Of a stretch of DNA of 64,000 nt, positions 33,441-42,681 are shown piece by piece. Both the position numbers and the translations under genes were made by a program. The stretch lies in contig JAOXSG010001101.1 in the NCBI GenBank assembly GCA_025800105.1, positions 1 through 64,000 on the forward strand, written 5' to 3'. The notes below the pieces were generated by a model. It did not search any database. It was not told where the DNA came from and was given only the letters and a program-made list of their open reading frames with translations. How positions within the stretch are numbered: the stretch's first letter is position 1; every line of letters begins with the position of its first letter. Source of the stretch: Cohaesibacter sp. GTDB taxonomy: Bacteria; Pseudomonadota; Alphaproteobacteria; Rhizobiales; Cohaesibacteraceae.

Positions 33441-35782
33441 ACTCTATCACTCTCCCCTTGGTCGCTGGCTTTTCTAACATAGGCTCCATCCTCTTGATAA
33501 TAAGAAGAATATTGAGAATAATAATAGTCTGACGAACCATAGGATTGATACAGTTTCATTTGGTCCATTTCTGTCTTATTCAAAATCACTCCGAGACATT
33601 TTTCACGCACTTGTGGCGTCTCTGCCATGACAGTCTTGACCAAAGATCGGGATGTCTTACCCCATTCGACCACATAGACAAAAGCATCGACCTGCATTGC
33701 AAAAGCTTTTACATCGACAACTGGCGCAATCGGCGGCAAATCAATGACGATATATGCATATTGTTGACGCACTGCCATCAATAGTTTCTGCATCGCATGA
33801 GAGGCTAAAAGGTCACTTGTATGAGAGATCCGGGTTTTCACGACCGAGGGGAGCATATGCAATGGTATGTCCGTATCATAAAGCAATGCTTCATCCAGAG
33901 ATCGTTCCCCCATTAAAATGTCAACCAGACCAATATCTGCCTGTCTTGCAACCGCTCTTGTTTGTCCAGGATTTCGCATATCACCATCAATGAGCAAGGT
34001 TGGTGCGCCTTGCATAGCAAGCAACTGGGCCAGATTGCTTGAAATGGTTGATTTCCCTTCACCGGGCAGAGAGGATACAACAGCAATCACTTTTGCATGA
34101 TGCCCTTCCAGCGTAATATCGGCCGCAACCTTTGCGCCTCGGAGTGCTTCAGCAAATGATGAAAAAGGTTGATTCCTCACGTAATTTGACATTCCATTGG
34201 TGTGTCGGATTGCTTTGGGATTGCCTTCTTGCACTTTCGTAACAAAATGTGCGCCGATTGCCTGAAGCTCTAGCTTGGGCGCCAGTCCCAAAAATTCCAG
34301 CCCAAGATCTTCTCGGACTTGATCTGCGGTGCGAAAAAATCTGTCACGGAACTCTCTAAAGGCGCCTATTCCTGATCCCAGCATTGCACCCAATATCATT
34401 GAAATCGCCAGAGACATAAATTTGCGCGGGGAACTGGGAGCATCGGGAAAATTTGCGTCCTGAATAATGCGTGCATCATTGACAGGAAATGATTGTTGCT
34501 GAATGGCTTCCTGATATTTTTGGAGAAAATTTTCAAGCAAAGACTTGTAGGTTTTCGCTTCTCTCTCCAGTTCTCTTAGTTGGGCTTGTGTCTTATTCGC
34601 ATCCGCAGTTTGCCCTACGATATTTTGTAAATTTGCTCTCAGCGTTTTCTCATTCTCAAGGGCAATTTCATATTTACTCTTTGCGCCATCGCGAATGCGC
34701 CGAAGTTCATCAAACATCAGTTTTTGATATTCGCTCATCTCTTTGTGCAGATTGATCACACGGATATGCTTATCACCCAGTTTTTGTAAAAATTGCGAAT
34801 GCAGCTTGGCCACGTCCAAAAATTTTAATCGCAAATCAGACACAATCTGGCTATCAAGAGAGGCTTCTACCGCTGCTGTTATCTGACTACTTTTAATCGC
34901 CAGATCCAAGCGATCAAACTCTGCTTTTCTTCGAGCGATTTCACCTTTTGCGGCAATCAATTGGGCATTGGCACCTGTTAATTGTGCCTCTGCAATATTT
35001 TGCCCGGAGCCTGTATCAAAGAGGTCATTTTCGGCTTTAAATCTTTGCACTGCCAAGTCTGCGGCCAGTGATTGTTGTTTCAGATCCTCAATACGAACTT
35101 GAAGCCACTCACTGGCTCGTCTGGTTGCATCATATTTTGAATCCAGCTGGTCCGTTAAATAGGCTTGGGCAAAGGCACTGGCAATATGCTGTGCGCGAGT
35201 GGATGATTCTGAGGTATATGCCAATTCGAGAATATAAGTGCGCTTGATCCGGCTGACCGAAACATTGTCGGTAAGAACGTCAATTGCAGATTTTCTTCTA
35301 TCCGCCAATTCAGCTTCGCTCAGCCCTTTATCGTTAAACCATTGGGATATATCAAAGATTTTTTTGGCACTGGATATAACAGCAACCAGAGCGGATTGCC
35401 CTTCTCTTAGAAAATCATCATTGAGCTGTAAGTTATGTTGTTCTGCTACTTTAGAGGCAATTCGCTGGGATTTGATCAGCTCCATCTGAGATTCAAATTC
35501 AGATTGATCCTCAAACACACTGCTGACACTCGTCAATTCATCCACTGCTCTTGATTGGCTTTGGTCATAAAGAATACGAATTGTTGACGTGTAGAGAGGT
35601 GTTGCATTGACAAGATAGCCAATGCATAAAACCATCCCGATCACCATCCAGACCGCAACAAGTCGCCATTGCCGCTGCATCACTGCAATCAGATAATCAA
35701 AATCAATCGCATCATTCTTCTGACTCTTTACAGTGTGAAATTGTCGAAATTGCTTATCGGACGTGTCAGGATGCACAACCAT
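33437..35782 (-). CDS. Polysaccharide co-polymerase / tyrosine autokinase (Wzc/ExoP type)
   Basis: A 781-aa inner-membrane BY-kinase that controls chain length and couples polymerisation to export through Wza. After about 40 cytoplasmic residues come the first span (LVAVWMVIGMVLCIGYLV), a large coiled-coil periplasmic domain (about 70-430), the PSSPRKFMS Pro-rich segment typical of co-polymerases, and the second span (ISMILGAMLGSGIGA). The kinase domain has Walker A VVSSLPGEGKSTISSNLA (about 565-580), Walker A' LLIDGDMRNP and Walker B VIDLPP. The C-terminus holds a tyrosine cluster (YQSYGSSDYYYSQYSSYY), the autophosphorylation site. It lies in an export operon with Wza and a repeat protein. 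Confidence 0.93.
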   Translation of the reverse strand: MVVHPDTSDKQFRQFHTVKSQKNDAIDFDYLIAVMQRQWRLVAVWMVIGMVLCIGYLVNATPLYTSTIRILYDQSQSRAVDELTSVSSVFEDQSEFESQMELIKSQRIASKVAEQHNLQLNDDFLREGQSALVAVISSAKKIFDISQWFNDKGLSEAELADRRKSAIDVLTDNVSVSRIKRTYILELAYTSESSTRAQHIASAFAQAYLTDQLDSKYDATRRASEWLQVRIEDLKQQSLAADLAVQRFKAENDLFDTGSGQNIAEAQLTGANAQLIAAKGEIARRKAEFDRLDLAIKSSQITAAVEASLDSQIVSDLRLKFLDVAKLHSQFLQKLGDKHIRVINLHKEMSEYQKLMFDELRRIRDGAKSKYEIALENEKTLRANLQNIVGQTADANKTQAQLRELEREAKTYKSLLENFLQKYQEAIQQQSFPVNDARIIQDANFPDAPSSPRKFMSLAISMILGAMLGSGIGAFREFRDRFFRTADQVREDLGLEFLGLAPKLELQAIGAHFVTKVQEGNPKAIRHTNGMSNYVRNQPFSSFAEALRGAKVAADITLEGHHAKVIAVVSSLPGEGKSTISSNLAQLLAMQGAPTLLIDGDMRNPGQTRAVARQADIGLVDILMGERSLDEALLYDTDIPLHMLPSVVKTRISHTSDLLASHAMQKLLMAVRQQYAYIVIDLPPIAPVVDVKAFAMQVDAFVYVVEWGKTSRSLVKTVMAETPQVREKCLGVILNKTEMDQMKLYQSYGSSDYYYSQYSSYYQEDGAYVRKASDQGESDRV

Positions 35783-35880
35783 TCAACACCTCCCAAAAAC
35801 TATCAAAAATACCCTATACATATATCGCAAACAGGGCTTGATTTTATCCTCTTGATAACAACCCAACCAAATAACAGCCA

Positions 35881-36738
35881 TTAGGACCCGCTCACATTAT
35901 TCGAGTTGTTGTTGGTGCTGGTTGTTAAACCAAAGGAAAAATTTGCATCAATTCCACTTGTATTGTTTGGCTGAGTGGCTACCGGTCCAGTGCTGCCGTC
36001 TTTAGCAGATCCCATCTTGTTATCGTTGCTTGCTGTCCTACTTATATCTGAAGACGCATTTTTGTTGTTTTTATCAGAGGTCGTTGTCTGGTTAGCGGCA
36101 GAGACCGGCGTGCTTTGATTTTGGTATGTGCGAATTGTCAGATTTGACCGTGCCTGCCCTTGATCCGTCTGGATAGACCCTGTCTCGATTGCAGTCTCAT
36201 TTATATTTGGCGGTTCCTTACCACTTACAATTTCAGTATGTTTTGTGGTTAGACCAGTGGCATCTGTCGTCTCGGTCGTTTTCTCACCAAAGACCTCACC
36301 ATTCGCCATTTTGGTGATGTTTTCTTTTTCGACCCTCTCGACACCATTTGCTTGCTTGGTCATGGTTCGTTTTTCAGAGATTTCGGTGCCGTCAACTTTT
36401 TTGAGAGTCACTTCTTTTTCAACGATTTCAGTCCCATCATTTTGCTCAATGATCGTTTCTTCAATTGTCTCAATGGAGCCATCAAGATTTATTTTGATCG
36501 ATCTTTTAATGGTCTCAACCGTGCCATCTGGATATTCTTTTAGGGTTATCTGAATACCATCAGATTCCACCAAGGTGGTGATTTTGATCCCATCTATATC
36601 AACGAGAACAGACGTTGATCTCTCATTATTCTGTGCAATCACGCCATTGACGGATAAAATCAATAGAAAAAATCCAATTAAAAATACATTCCTTAATGTA
36701 TATCCGTATTTTTTTGGAGTAAAAATTATGACCATCAA
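35881..36738 (-). CDS. Secreted protein with 15-residue DG repeats in the EPS export operon
   Basis: A 285-aa protein with a signal segment (VFLIGFFLLILSVNGVIAQ). From about residue 45 to 165 it consists of degenerate repeats of exactly 15 residues, each led by D/N-G and an acidic beta-prone stretch: DGTVETIKRS, DGSIETIEET, DGTEIVEKEV, DGTEISEKRT, NGVERVEKEN, NGEVFGEKTT. Such spacing suggests stacked beta-hairpins or a solenoid. The last 100 residues are Asn/Ser/Thr/Gln-rich and probably disordered. It lies between the Wza and Wzc genes on the same strand. I know no named family; a matrix protein, EPS-binding or surface protein is a reasonable guess. Confidence 0.72.
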   Translation of the reverse strand: MMVIIFTPKKYGYTLRNVFLIGFFLLILSVNGVIAQNNERSTSVLVDIDGIKITTLVESDGIQITLKEYPDGTVETIKRSIKINLDGSIETIEETIIEQNDGTEIVEKEVTLKKVDGTEISEKRTMTKQANGVERVEKENITKMANGEVFGEKTTETTDATGLTTKHTEIVSGKEPPNINETAIETGSIQTDQGQARSNLTIRTYQNQSTPVSAANQTTTSDKNNKNASSDISRTASNDNKMGSAKDGSTGPVATQPNNTSGIDANFSFGLTTSTNNNSNNVSGS

Positions 36739-36778
36739 TCAAATCCATAAAATATAGAGACAATAAAGTTTATAATTT

Positions 36779-37990
36779 TTATTTAGCAAGCGACTTCCAA
36801 TTGCTCTTAACATTCTTAATATTGCCGATTGTCGTAGACACACCACCTGTTACACCGCTAACAAAATCAAGGAATTTGAATATTTCAATAGCGTCTGCAT
36901 TGGATACATAAAGGATATCCTTATCTTGCATCGCAAATTTTTGGGCGCGGAACATAGCGGATGGGTCACGCAAATTAATGCGAAAGACAGTTGGCACCAT
37001 GGTTTGGTGTAATTCAGACAAGTCCGCACCGGTCTTTAGCAAGGCCTTACGGTGCACCAGACGATAAACAAAAACCTTGGCCGGATCAGCGCGCCCGTCA
37101 TTCAGGCCTCCTGCTTCACCAATCGCTTCGGCCAGTGTCAGATTGCTTTCTGAGAAGTCTAAGCGACCGATGCTGCCGGTGGCACCGATCGCCACATAAG
37201 TACGGCGCTCACGGTCAATAAAAACGGTATCTCCGGGATAGATATAAACATTCTCACGGGAGTTTTCGGTGATTTCCTTAAACAGTACCGTTGATTTTTT
37301 GCGCCCCCGTGTCAGGGTGACATATGCTTCTTCTGCAGGAACAACGATACCACCCGAACGCGCAATCACGTCTAACAAACGCTCCCCATTCTGGTTTATG
37401 TCAATCTTCTGGGAGGTATCAACCTCCCCAATCACCGTTACCTGATTGCCGCTACTTTCTTCAACTGTTACAATCGCTTGCGGCTCGATCGCGCGATTTT
37501 TAAGCGCCTCAACAATTGCCCGCTCAATGGCTCCGGTTGAGAAGCCTGCTGCCTTTATCCGCCCAACATAGGGCACCGTAATCGTGCCGGAGCTATCGAT
37601 CGTCTGCTGAGGAAGATCGACAAAATTACCGGTCGTTGATCCCTCTATGGGTACGAATAATCCCCCAGCTGCAGATTCAAAAATTGTTATTTTCACCTTG
37701 TCCCCGATGCCAACCGGAAGCACAGGCGGCCTTTGCCGCGCCCCTTTAAAGCCTGGGGCAAAACTCGTCAACAAAGTGTCCTGAAAATACGGGAGCATCG
37801 CATCATTGATGTCAAGCAATGCATATTTGGTTTTCAGCGCTTGTAAATCTTCATTAGACAAGGTGCTGGCGGCTTGACGAGCAATCGCACCATCATCCGG
37901 ACCTGAGCGTGGCAGCATTGCACAACCAACGAACGCGAAACTTATAGTCGTGGCCAAAACGGCCTTCTTAAAAAAATTAAAAATAATCAT
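36779..37990 (-). CDS. Polysaccharide export outer-membrane lipoprotein (Wza/ExoF type)
   Basis: A 403-aa lipoprotein (lipobox FVGC near residue 20) with the poly-export domain: LPVGIGDKVKITIFE, GNFVDLPQQTIDSSGTITVPYVGRIKAAG and IEPQAIVTVEES, then SLBB-type repeats beginning QVTVIGEVDTSQKIDINQNG and GATGSIGRLDFSESNLTLAEAIGEAGGL. It forms the outer-membrane EPS channel in partnership with Wzc. The ATG at 37990 directly precedes the lipoprotein signal; the frame stays open to 38062. It is upstream of the repeat-protein and Wzc genes on the same strand. Confidence 0.92.
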   Translation of the reverse strand: MIIFNFFKKAVLATTISFAFVGCAMLPRSGPDDGAIARQAASTLSNEDLQALKTKYALLDINDAMLPYFQDTLLTSFAPGFKGARQRPPVLPVGIGDKVKITIFESAAGGLFVPIEGSTTGNFVDLPQQTIDSSGTITVPYVGRIKAAGFSTGAIERAIVEALKNRAIEPQAIVTVEESSGNQVTVIGEVDTSQKIDINQNGERLLDVIARSGGIVVPAEEAYVTLTRGRKKSTVLFKEITENSRENVYIYPGDTVFIDRERRTYVAIGATGSIGRLDFSESNLTLAEAIGEAGGLNDGRADPAKVFVYRLVHRKALLKTGADLSELHQTMVPTVFRINLRDPSAMFRAQKFAMQDKDILYVSNADAIEIFKFLDFVSGVTGGVSTTIGNIKNVKSNWKSLAK

Positions 37991-38198
37991 TTGTCGCCCC
38001 AACTGCCTACAATTTAGGTCGCAATTGACATAATTGTTCGCCAGATCAAGGGGAGCTCGCAACCTTTTGTTAATAATTGACGCTCAATTTCCCGTATAAA
38101 TTTGTAATAAGTTGTATAATTATCACATATCGATTTCAGGATACAATTTACAAGTCTTAGGCGTTTTTTTGCCTATGACACTAAAATATTCATGACAA

Positions 38199-39644
38199 TC
38201 ATGATTGTTTTTTGGCTGATTTGCTTCTCGATAAGCGCACATGTTGCAATGATAGGCTCGTCAATGCTGCCATAACGGCACTCACATATATTGCTACACC
38301 TGGGATTTGTAGAGAGAATTCCACAAGACTATGTAGAGAGATCAAGATCAAAATTGCCAATCCAATATAGCTGGCAAACCTCTTGCTCCTGCGCGTTTTG
38401 ATGCCCAATCTAAAAATATCAAAAAATTTCCAGAGCGTATAAAGGGCAACTGGCACAAAAAGAATACCAAAGCCTATCAAGCCTTCGAGCCAAAAATTAT
38501 GAGCTTCCGTCCAAACGCCATAGACACCGCATTTCGCAGGACGATATAGTGAATATATCGCCTCAAAAGTGGCAAATCCTGTTCCAAATATCCAATTTTC
38601 CCAAAATATATCAAACATATAAGGGTAAGAGCAAAAACGCCCACTTTCTGTATCAATATCGGCAAGGCGGAACAATGTTCCCTCTGCATAGAGACTGATG
38701 AAGCCGAGCCCGGCAAGGAATATCAAAAGCAAAAACAACGTCCATTGCTTTGTCTGCCTATTGGATATTCTAAAGTCCTTCACTGCCTTCACAGACGGCA
38801 TAAGGGCGTGCGAGAGAAGAGCTGGCAATATTGCTGCCCAAGCAATGATCGTAGCCCCAAATGCTCCGCGTGATTGGGTCAGAAACAGGCAAATAAGGGT
38901 AAGAAAAAGACCTAGGATCCAGACTATAATGCCGCGCCTTTTTTCAGATTTTAAGTTTGAAGGAAGCACTATCCTTTCCGGCAATTTAAGCAAGGCCACT
39001 CCCCTCGCCCGATTTATAACCAAGGCCAGCATCAGCAATCCAGACACGCCAAGCAATGTTCCAGCGTGGTTTCGGTTTATCAGCACTGATGTAAACTTGT
39101 GGTTTGGGCTTTTGAGCTCTTTTATCAGCACATGGTCTGGAAAGAACTGCGATTGGAGGAGCCCATAAAGACAAAATATGACGGCAAGCCCAGCCAGATA
39201 CCGGATCATCAACCATGCTTCATCATCGCCTTGAAAAGCATGTAACACGGCAATGAACATAAAAAATGGCGGGATCAATGAAAAAAGGCCATATCTGGTA
39301 AGAGACGGCTCCACTGATATGGACCCCACAGAAAAACCTGTGAGGCCTCCTGCCGTTTCCCATATTGAATGGGCAAAAGGGTTGGCCTCTATCTCAATGG
39401 ATTGGAGCAGGATAAACAGCACAAGCAGCGATAACAGACACCAAGCCTCTCTGGCAATCCGTGCTACAGATTGCTTTTTAATCGGCCTTGCCAAGGCGAT
39501 GATCAATGCAAGAGCAACCGTGATCGACATGAATAATTTGGGCAAAAGTAACTTTGAACCATAAGGCAGCAGAGCCAGAAATATGGCACTATAGAGTGCA
39601 AATTGCGCAATACGAGCCGTGCCAAATCGAAACAATTTCGTCAC
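38199..39644 (-). CDS. O-antigen ligase/polymerase-like membrane protein (Wzy_C family)
   Basis: A 481-aa integral membrane protein with about twelve spans. FLTQSRGAFGATIIAW contains the arginine of the conserved SRG motif, and the large periplasmic loop has RPAKCGVYGVWTEAHNFWLEGLIGFG, where the histidine of the H(N)xxL motif acts in O-antigen ligases and Wzy polymerases. It differs in family from the EpsG-type protein at 15.9 kb. It lies directly upstream of the Wza gene (about 140 bases between start and gene end), so it could polymerise the EPS or ligate it. Confidence 0.86.
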   Translation of the reverse strand: MTKLFRFGTARIAQFALYSAIFLALLPYGSKLLLPKLFMSITVALALIIALARPIKKQSVARIAREAWCLLSLLVLFILLQSIEIEANPFAHSIWETAGGLTGFSVGSISVEPSLTRYGLFSLIPPFFMFIAVLHAFQGDDEAWLMIRYLAGLAVIFCLYGLLQSQFFPDHVLIKELKSPNHKFTSVLINRNHAGTLLGVSGLLMLALVINRARGVALLKLPERIVLPSNLKSEKRRGIIVWILGLFLTLICLFLTQSRGAFGATIIAWAAILPALLSHALMPSVKAVKDFRISNRQTKQWTLFLLLIFLAGLGFISLYAEGTLFRLADIDTESGRFCSYPYMFDIFWENWIFGTGFATFEAIYSLYRPAKCGVYGVWTEAHNFWLEGLIGFGILFVPVALYTLWKFFDIFRLGIKTRRSKRFASYIGLAILILISLHSLVEFSLQIPGVAIYVSAVMAALTSLSLQHVRLSRSKSAKKQS

Positions 39645-39912
39645 CTACTATGCTTCCCATCACCCTTATCAACGCTGTAATTCTCTTCCAAGGCGGGGGA
39701 AACATTCATCATAAAAATAGAGCGGAAATAAAAATTTCCATTCATAATCAATATCTTATAATTTAAAACACTATTATTATCATCCCAAAATCATAGATTC
39801 AGTTCATTATTGACTCTTTGCCAAAAAGGCATTTAATAGATTCATTAATAAAGACATTATTTACCAATATTAATTTTTTCGTAACGATTTTATTGATTTT
39901 ACGAGAAACAGA
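39645..39912. other. A/T-rich divergent promoter region of the EPS export locus
   Basis: A 268-base region between the ligase-like gene (minus) and the sugar transferase gene (plus), very rich in A and T. No gene is evident. It holds the promoter candidate described separately. Confidence 0.45.
39810..39838 (+). promoter_or_regulatory. Promoter and operator candidate for the initiating sugar transferase
   Basis: TTGACT (39810-39815) and TTAATA (39833-39838) are separated by 17 bases, with an inverted repeat TGCC-AAAAA-GGCA (39819-39831) in the spacer that could be a regulator site. This is a visual match only. Confidence 0.35.
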
Positions 39913-40506
39913 ATGGACCGTTTCTTTGATATAATTATGAGTGTGATTATACTGATTATTCTGTCACCTCTTCTGTTTGTGACATCGCTTCTTGTCTATT
40001 TTTTTATTGGACGCTCAATTTTTTTTAGACAAAAGCGTATCGGTCTCAATAATTCTACTTTTGAAGTCATCAAGTTCCGTTCGATGATTGATGCATATGG
40101 TGAGGATGGCCGCTTACTGAACGATGAGCAGCGGCTGACAGCTTTTGGTAAAATGCTACGCGCCAGTTCTATTGATGAGCTGCCTGAATTATGGAATGTC
40201 TTACGCGGTGATATGTCGCTTGTGGGGCCACGTCCACAAGATGCCAAATTTCTTGATCTATATTCAGACCAGCAGATCCGCCGTCATGAGGTCAAGCCAG
40301 GTATAACCGGCTGGGCACAAGTGAATGGCAGAAATGCAATCAGCTGGGAAAGGCGCTTCGCCCTTGATGTCTGGTATGTCGATAACAAGTCATTCTGGCT
40401 AGATATTACAATTTGCCTGATTACAATCCCGGCAGTGTTGCTCAGCAAAAATATTTCCGCTCCCGGGCATGTGACGATGCCAGCATTTAAAGGCAGCAAG
40501 CCGTGA
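39913..40506 (+). CDS. Initiating sugar-1-phosphate transferase (small PglC/WcaJ-C type)
   Basis: A 197-aa monotopic membrane enzyme that starts repeat-unit assembly by loading a sugar phosphate on undecaprenyl phosphate. The family core is complete: an N-terminal hydrophobic segment, SIFFRQKRIGLNNSTFEVIKFRSM, LRASSIDELPELWNVLRGDMSLVGPRP (catalytic Asp-Glu pair in IDELP) and HEVKPGITGWAQVNGRN. It is the minimal-length form without the extra N-terminal spans of WcaJ. The only plus-strand gene in the export arm, it is divergent from the ligase-like gene. Confidence 0.93.
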   Translation: MDRFFDIIMSVIILIILSPLLFVTSLLVYFFIGRSIFFRQKRIGLNNSTFEVIKFRSMIDAYGEDGRLLNDEQRLTAFGKMLRASSIDELPELWNVLRGDMSLVGPRPQDAKFLDLYSDQQIRRHEVKPGITGWAQVNGRNAISWERRFALDVWYVDNKSFWLDITICLITIPAVLLSKNISAPGHVTMPAFKGSKP

Positions 40507-40560
40507 GATTTCTTGATGAAAAAGCAGCTCCTTATGGCTGGCATTCTATAGGACCCTCTC

Positions 40561-41391
40561 CTATCTAACAGATAGAAAACTATAGTCTTTTGCGACAAAA
40601 CGGATCGCTGTAAGCCCTCCGCCCATATAGGCGCCTGTATCAACGCCGATACGATCTGGACCGATGAGCGGTTTGTTGGATGGTGTATGGCCATGCACAA
40701 TCAGTCGATCCGATGCTGCTTTATCAATTAGAAAGTCTCCTCTGATCCACATCAGATCTTCGTCAGTTTGCTTTTCCATATCGCGACCGGGGCGCATACC
40801 AGCGTGAGCAAAATGCGCATATGGGGTTGATAAAGCGATCGGCAAAGCTTCCAGAAAGGCAATATGCTCTGGCGGGATGGTCTGACGGACAAGAGCAATA
40901 AATTCGTCTTTGTGTAATTTCATCCGCAAAATATAATCGAGATCAAGGCCATAGGACGCCAAAGTCTCCTTACCGCCAAAATTGAACCATTCCGCTTTCA
41001 TGCTTGGCCTGTTATAGAAATCAAGCAATGCCTGATCATGGTTGCCACATAGGCAAATGCGGATGAAGTCATCAGGCAATGTGGTAAGACATTGGTCAAG
41101 AACCCGTGCAGATTGCGGACCGCGATCGACCAGATCCCCAAGATAGATTATGATTTTCAGACCAGTGTCTGAGAGGCTTTCGGCGATAATTTTTTCTTCC
41201 AATTGCTTTTGCAAATCAGCCCGACCATGCACATCACCAATGGCATATAAACGACTGGGGATCTCGGATATCCTAATGCGTCTTCTCGCTTTTTGCTCGA
41301 GATTGTCACGCTTCAACATTTGAGAAAGGCGCGAAAATATGGCCTTCATATCGCTTATTTCCCATCTATGACGATACGCTATGTCACTCAC
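40561..41391 (-). CDS. Metallophosphatase (PPP-like serine/threonine phosphatase fold)
   Basis: A 276-aa calcineurin-fold hydrolase. All metal motifs are present: AIGDVHGRADLQ, YLGDLVDRGPQS, CLCGNHDQALLD, and HGHTPSN. The layout fits bacterial PrpA/ApaH-like phosphatases. The start is uncertain: a GTG at 41391 is given here, but an ATG at 41349 (before KAIFSRL) is equally plausible; both have weak ribosome sites. Because a tyrosine autokinase and EPS genes surround it, it may act on a phosphorylated polysaccharide intermediate or signalling nucleotide. Reversal of Wzc phosphorylation is less likely for this family. Confidence 0.85.
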   Translation of the reverse strand: MSDIAYRHRWEISDMKAIFSRLSQMLKRDNLEQKARRRIRISEIPSRLYAIGDVHGRADLQKQLEEKIIAESLSDTGLKIIIYLGDLVDRGPQSARVLDQCLTTLPDDFIRICLCGNHDQALLDFYNRPSMKAEWFNFGGKETLASYGLDLDYILRMKLHKDEFIALVRQTIPPEHIAFLEALPIALSTPYAHFAHAGMRPGRDMEKQTDEDLMWIRGDFLIDKAASDRLIVHGHTPSNKPLIGPDRIGVDTGAYMGGGLTAIRFVAKDYSFLSVR

Positions 41392-41452
41392 TCTCTCAGA
41401 GCTCGATCAAGACCAAACAAACATATTGCACTTGTTTATTAAGAGTTCAGTT

Positions 41453-42385
41453 TCAAATTCTATGCCAAATCAATGGATTATTGAGGCTTTGTATTTTTAA
41501 CCAGCGTAAATCGGTTTGTGCAAAATTGACAATATTATTATTTCTATTGTCCAGAACCAGATCTCCTTTATCCGTTGTTATAACGAGCACTGCATGGCCC
41601 TCTCCTTTGGGCGTATAGGCCACAGCCATTCGCAAGGCCGATGCAGGGAACCCCATCTGAATAAGCTTGGCTCGCTTGGTCAAGGCATAATCTTCACAAT
41701 CTCCTTGTGTGACAAATGCCTGCCATTGATCCTTTCCTTTTTGATCCTGTTTTGGACGAATGGAGCTGTTGGTCGCCATATTAAGGCGTTTGATTTTTGC
41801 CAAAGCTGATATCGTCAGCCTGATAACTTTGTCTCGTGACGTATCGCACAGCTCGCGATATGTCTTGCAAAATTTTGAAAAGGCCTTTGGCGCATGGATG
41901 GTTTTCCCTGCTATAATCTTGGGGCCAGAAAGCCGTGCCAAAATAGAGTGCATCTTGTTATGGGATCGTTTTGGCTGGATCAGGACTGTTTTTTCTTCTC
42001 GTGGGATCAATACGCGATCAAAGCGGTCAGACTTGTTCTTTTCTATGCGGTTCTGCCATTTCTCGCTTTGAGCATCGAGCGGAACATATCTCAATGGTTC
42101 GAACAACTGAAACGATGCGAGCGTGATCGGCGATAATATCGCCGTCTCCTTGCGCTCTTGCGCTCTGATTGATATGGAGCCGTGTAAGACAAAATCTGGC
42201 AATATTCCAGTTACGCCAGTTGCAGAAGAGGCAGCTGTTTTTTCTGTTGTCTCTGGCATTGATATAGGCGACAGACTGGCTGTGCTTAAATCTTTATATT
42301 TAACCCATTTCTTGGGTGACATCGCCTGTGCTGCCCCAATCATCGAGCAAAGTGCGGCTGCGAACGTCATCAGGAATATGCGCAT
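41453..42385 (-). CDS. Bacterial transglutaminase-like cysteine peptidase (BTLCP/LapG-like)
   Basis: A 310-aa exported protein (signal LMTFAAALCSMIGAAQA). A variable 130-residue region precedes the BTLCP domain, in which the Cys-His-Asp triad is visible: FVTQGDCEDYALTK, GEGHAVLVITTDKGD and LVLDNRNNN. LapG, a member of this family, removes surface adhesins under c-di-GMP control; no LapD-like receptor is encoded in this window. Homologs beside EPS genes are common in alphaproteobacteria. The long N-terminal extension is unusual compared with LapG. Confidence 0.86.
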   Translation of the reverse strand: MRIFLMTFAAALCSMIGAAQAMSPKKWVKYKDLSTASLSPISMPETTEKTAASSATGVTGILPDFVLHGSISIRAQERKETAILSPITLASFQLFEPLRYVPLDAQSEKWQNRIEKNKSDRFDRVLIPREEKTVLIQPKRSHNKMHSILARLSGPKIIAGKTIHAPKAFSKFCKTYRELCDTSRDKVIRLTISALAKIKRLNMATNSSIRPKQDQKGKDQWQAFVTQGDCEDYALTKRAKLIQMGFPASALRMAVAYTPKGEGHAVLVITTDKGDLVLDNRNNNIVNFAQTDLRWLKIQSLNNPLIWHRI

Positions 42386-42681
42386 GATAGCTTGCTCTGT
42401 TTGAAGTTAAGGGTAACGTTATTGGCGGCCAATATGGATGCTCGTATAAAGATAGTTAGAAGTTTATATCACTCCCATTTCAAACAATGAGGAGATTAAT
42501 ATTTATCGGAATATTCAGAAAACCCAATTCAATATTATAGAGATATAATATAATCATATTATTTTTATATTAATCGAAATAACTCACACCAATTTATGTC
42601 ATTATATTTTAGATCTTGATTTTTAGGACGCATCTCCAAAATTGTTATTTCAAGATCAATATCTTCTCGCTCATGAGCAGG
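42386..42681. other. A/T-rich intergenic region
   Basis: Almost 300 bases, very A/T-rich at 42490-42590. No gene or clear fold is seen. It probably carries the promoter of the transglutaminase-like peptidase gene. Confidence 0.4.

Noticed and set aside
36245-36553. DNA repeats that could be read as a CRISPR-like array
   Set aside because: The periodicity is 45 bases of degenerate coding repeats (15 residues) with no identical repeats or variable spacers.
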